Of a stretch of DNA of 64,000 bases, positions 62,615 to 64,000 are shown one piece after another. How positions within the stretch are numbered: the first letter of the stretch is position 1; every line of letters starts with the position of its first letter. The notes under the pieces are model-generated. The model was not told the origin of the DNA. It saw only the letters and a list, made by a program, of their open reading frames with translations, and searched no databases. The position numbers and the translations under genes are program-made. Where the stretch lies: NCBI RefSeq assembly GCF_900156915.1, contig NZ_LT732535.1, positions 389,120-453,119 on the forward strand, read 5' to 3'. This DNA comes from Sediminibacillus massiliensis. Lineage in GTDB: Bacteria > Bacillota > Bacilli > Bacillales > Amphibacillaceae.

Positions 62615-63349
62615 ATGAAGCGGATTCATATCGTTTTGCTGGTTTTTATGACAGTATTACTAAGCGGCTGCTTGTATCCCAATGAGCAATTGACAAAAAA
62701 TGAGGTGCCCAACGAAGTTCAGTTGCAAACGATTCAATCAGCTGTTGACCAATACAGAGAGAATAATCAAGGATTGGTGCCGATAAAGACAAAACCGAAC
62801 GAAACCCCTGTCTTCCAGAAATATTTAATTGATTTCACTAAATTGAAAGAACAAAATTTGATTTCCGAAATTCCTGGAACAGCTTTTGAGAATGGGGGAG
62901 TCTATCAATATATTCTCATTACTCCGGAAGAGGACCCCCGTGTTAAAGTAATCGATTTAAGAATGACACAGGAAATCAATACGGTCGAAAGATATATTAA
63001 TCAATACAGGGACGAGCATCTCTATCCTCCGTTCGGTGAAGAAGTTGCCGACGGAATATATAAAGTCAACTATTCAAAGATCGGCTTGGAGAATCCGCCG
63101 ACAATCCCGAGTCCCTATTCACAGGACAACCTCTCACTCGTCATGGATACTAATGGGGACATTTATGTGGACTACAGGGCAGAACTGTACAAAGCCATCA
63201 AGAATGAGGAACACGATTATGAAGCCGGTGACGATATCCGTTATCTTCTGGCGGAAACGACCCCCTTTGCACCTGCCTATTCCCTTCCTTATACGATTGA
63301 AAGTGGAAGCGACGAGCCTGTCTTCGCTCCTGATTTGAAAACTCCTTAA
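62615..63349 (+). CDS. yphF: Lipoprotein YphF
   Basis: A 244-residue lipoprotein with signal peptide and lipobox LLSGC (Cys near residue 19). The mature part is mixed alpha/beta without a catalytic motif and ends in an acidic, Pro-rich tail. The second of two adjacent ATG codons has the better spacing from AGGAGG. It lies between the DUF2768 gene and spoIVA, as in Bacillus subtilis, where the function is also unknown. Confidence 0.82.
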   Translation: MKRIHIVLLVFMTVLLSGCLYPNEQLTKNEVPNEVQLQTIQSAVDQYRENNQGLVPIKTKPNETPVFQKYLIDFTKLKEQNLISEIPGTAFENGGVYQYILITPEEDPRVKVIDLRMTQEINTVERYINQYRDEHLYPPFGEEVADGIYKVNYSKIGLENPPTIPSPYSQDNLSLVMDTNGDIYVDYRAELYKAIKNEEHDYEAGDDIRYLLAETTPFAPAYSLPYTIESGSDEPVFAPDLKTP

Positions 63350-63367
63350 AGATTGAAGAATAGATAT

Positions 63368-63402
63368 GCCCTTGCTTCATATAATGAGGCAAGGGTCTTT
63401 TT
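63368..63402 (+). terminator. Terminator after yphF
   Basis: GCCCTTGC and GCAAGGGT pair around TTCATATAATGAG, which itself can fold (CTTCAT/ATGAG), then CTTTTT. Confidence 0.85.
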
Positions 63403-63494
63403 GTAAATAAATAAGCTGCCCTTGAGTTTACCTGAAATTATTATCGATATTTATTCCTTTACAGCTATATCTTAAAACTTTTCAATGAAACAAG

Positions 63495-63524
63495 TCATAT
63501 TTGGGTAGGACAACGTCATAGACT
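63495..63524 (+). promoter_or_regulatory. Probable sigma-E promoter of spoIVA
   Basis: TCATATT (63495-63501) matches the sigma-E -35 consensus (kmATATT) and CATAGACT (63517-63524) is one mismatch from the -10 (CATACAnT), 15 bases apart. It ends 56 bases before the spoIVA start. Mother-cell control agrees with Bacillus subtilis spoIVA. Confidence 0.7.
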
Positions 63525-63580
63525 CTTAATGTCAAAGATTCGTAACAGTTCTATGGCGAAGTAGACCGGGAGGGGATCAT

Positions 63581-64000
63581 TTGGAAAGAGTGGATATTTT
63601 TAAAGATATCTCAAAACGGACCAACGGAGATATTTATCTAGGGGTAGTGGGAGCGGTCCGTACAGGTAAATCGACATTCATCAAAAAGTTCATGGAGCTT
63701 GTTGTATTGCCTAACATTCAAGATGAAGGAGAGAGAGCAAGAGCCCAGGATGAACTGCCTCAAAGCGCGGCTGGGAAAACCATCATGACGACCGAGCCTA
63801 AATTCGTGCCAAACCAGGCTGTTTCCATTCAAGTGGATGAAGGACTTGATGTGAACGTCAGGGTCGTTGACTGTGTCGGTTACACTGTGAAAGGTGCAAA
63901 AGGCTTCGAAGACGAAAATGGGCCAAGAATGATTAATACACCATGGTACGAGGAACCGATTCCTTTTCATGATGCTGCAGAAATAGGAACTCGGAAGGTA
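63581..64000 (+). CDS. spoIVA: Stage IV sporulation protein A (5' part)
   Basis: The first 140 codons of a gene that runs off the window. SpoIVA is a mother-cell ATPase that polymerises around the forespore to found the spore coat and is needed for cortex synthesis. The Walker A motif GAVRTGKST is near residues 24-32, and DCVGYTV, corresponding to the switch/Walker B region, near 97-103. TTG start after GGGAGGGG, as in the Bacillus homologue (ERVDIFKDIS). It is very highly conserved by eye. Confidence 0.95.
   Translation, partial: MERVDIFKDISKRTNGDIYLGVVGAVRTGKSTFIKKFMELVVLPNIQDEGERARAQDELPQSAAGKTIMTTEPKFVPNQAVSIQVDEGLDVNVRVVDCVGYTVKGAKGFEDENGPRMINTPWYEEPIPFHDAAEIGTRKV

Overview
The window is chromosomal DNA from an endospore-forming member of the Bacillaceae. 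It carries a dense sporulation gene set (spoIIM, spoIIAA-spoIIAB-sigF, a spoVA operon, dacF, dacB, spmA, spmB, cotJABC, sleB-ypeB, spoVIF, and the start of spoIVA). Gene order largely follows the yqj-ypu-ypb-yph arc of Bacillus subtilis. Many Shine-Dalgarno sequences are strong (AGGAGG-like) and GTG and TTG starts are frequent, as in Firmicutes. The exact genus cannot be fixed from the sequence. The pattern of insertions and losses relative to B. subtilis would fit a related genus rather than B. subtilis itself. I see no rRNA, tRNA, CRISPR array, prophage or intact insertion sequence.

Layout: 1-7.1 kb holds yqjP(end)-yqjQ-yqkB-yqkE, yqkF (minus strand), nudF, an endonuclease Q homologue, spoIIM, fur, yqzK and xerD. 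7.1-10.5 kb is a nucleoside salvage operon (deoB, purine nucleoside phosphorylase, pdp). 10.5-16.7 kb is the forespore block: dacF, the sigma-F operon, and a spoVA operon that lacks spoVAC, spoVAD and spoVAEb. 16.8-21.8 kb has lysA, ppiB, ribT, scpA-scpB and ypuI. The riboflavin genes that lie between ppiB and ribT in B. subtilis are absent, and two micro-ORFs stand in their place. 21.9-23.4 kb is an accessory patch: a small element with inverted ends and 35-bp tandem repeats, then an N-terminally extended superoxide dismutase. 23.5-32.6 kb is dacB-spmA-spmB-rluB and the cytochrome c maturation/respiratory regulator block resABCDE.

32.7-34.0 kb is a cobalamin-riboswitch unit: a DUF4430 lipoprotein and an ECF-type S component, probably for corrinoid uptake. 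34.3-36.1 kb is sigX-rsiX behind a textbook sigma-X autoregulatory promoter. 36.2-45.4 kb contains ppa, fer, ypbB-recQ-ypbD-ypbE, cotJABC (minus strand), a CBS/ACT-like protein, a phosphoesterase, mecB and ddl. 45.5-54.5 kb is gudB, ypdA, an L-asparaginase (minus strand), prsW, sleB-ypeB, the PilZ protein ypfA, ypfB, cmk and plsC. 54.6-64 kb is the S1-domain protein, fni, two CotF-like genes (minus strand), yphA with a YIEGIA-family pair, der, gpsA, spoVIF, a DUF2768 protein, the lipoprotein yphF, and spoIVA running off the end.

The regulatory DNA is unusually readable. It includes two PerR-type boxes and a consensus sigma-A promoter before fur, a sigma-G promoter before spoVAA, a sigma-X promoter before sigX, a sigma-E promoter before spoIVA, a probable sigma-F promoter before dacF, and a cobalamin riboswitch with its own terminator. 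I did not find a wholly new defence or biosynthetic system. The best candidates for follow-up are the riboswitch-controlled corrinoid-capture pair, the split spoVA operon, the orphan ribT with its neighbouring HESGH micro-ORF, and the inverted-repeat element.
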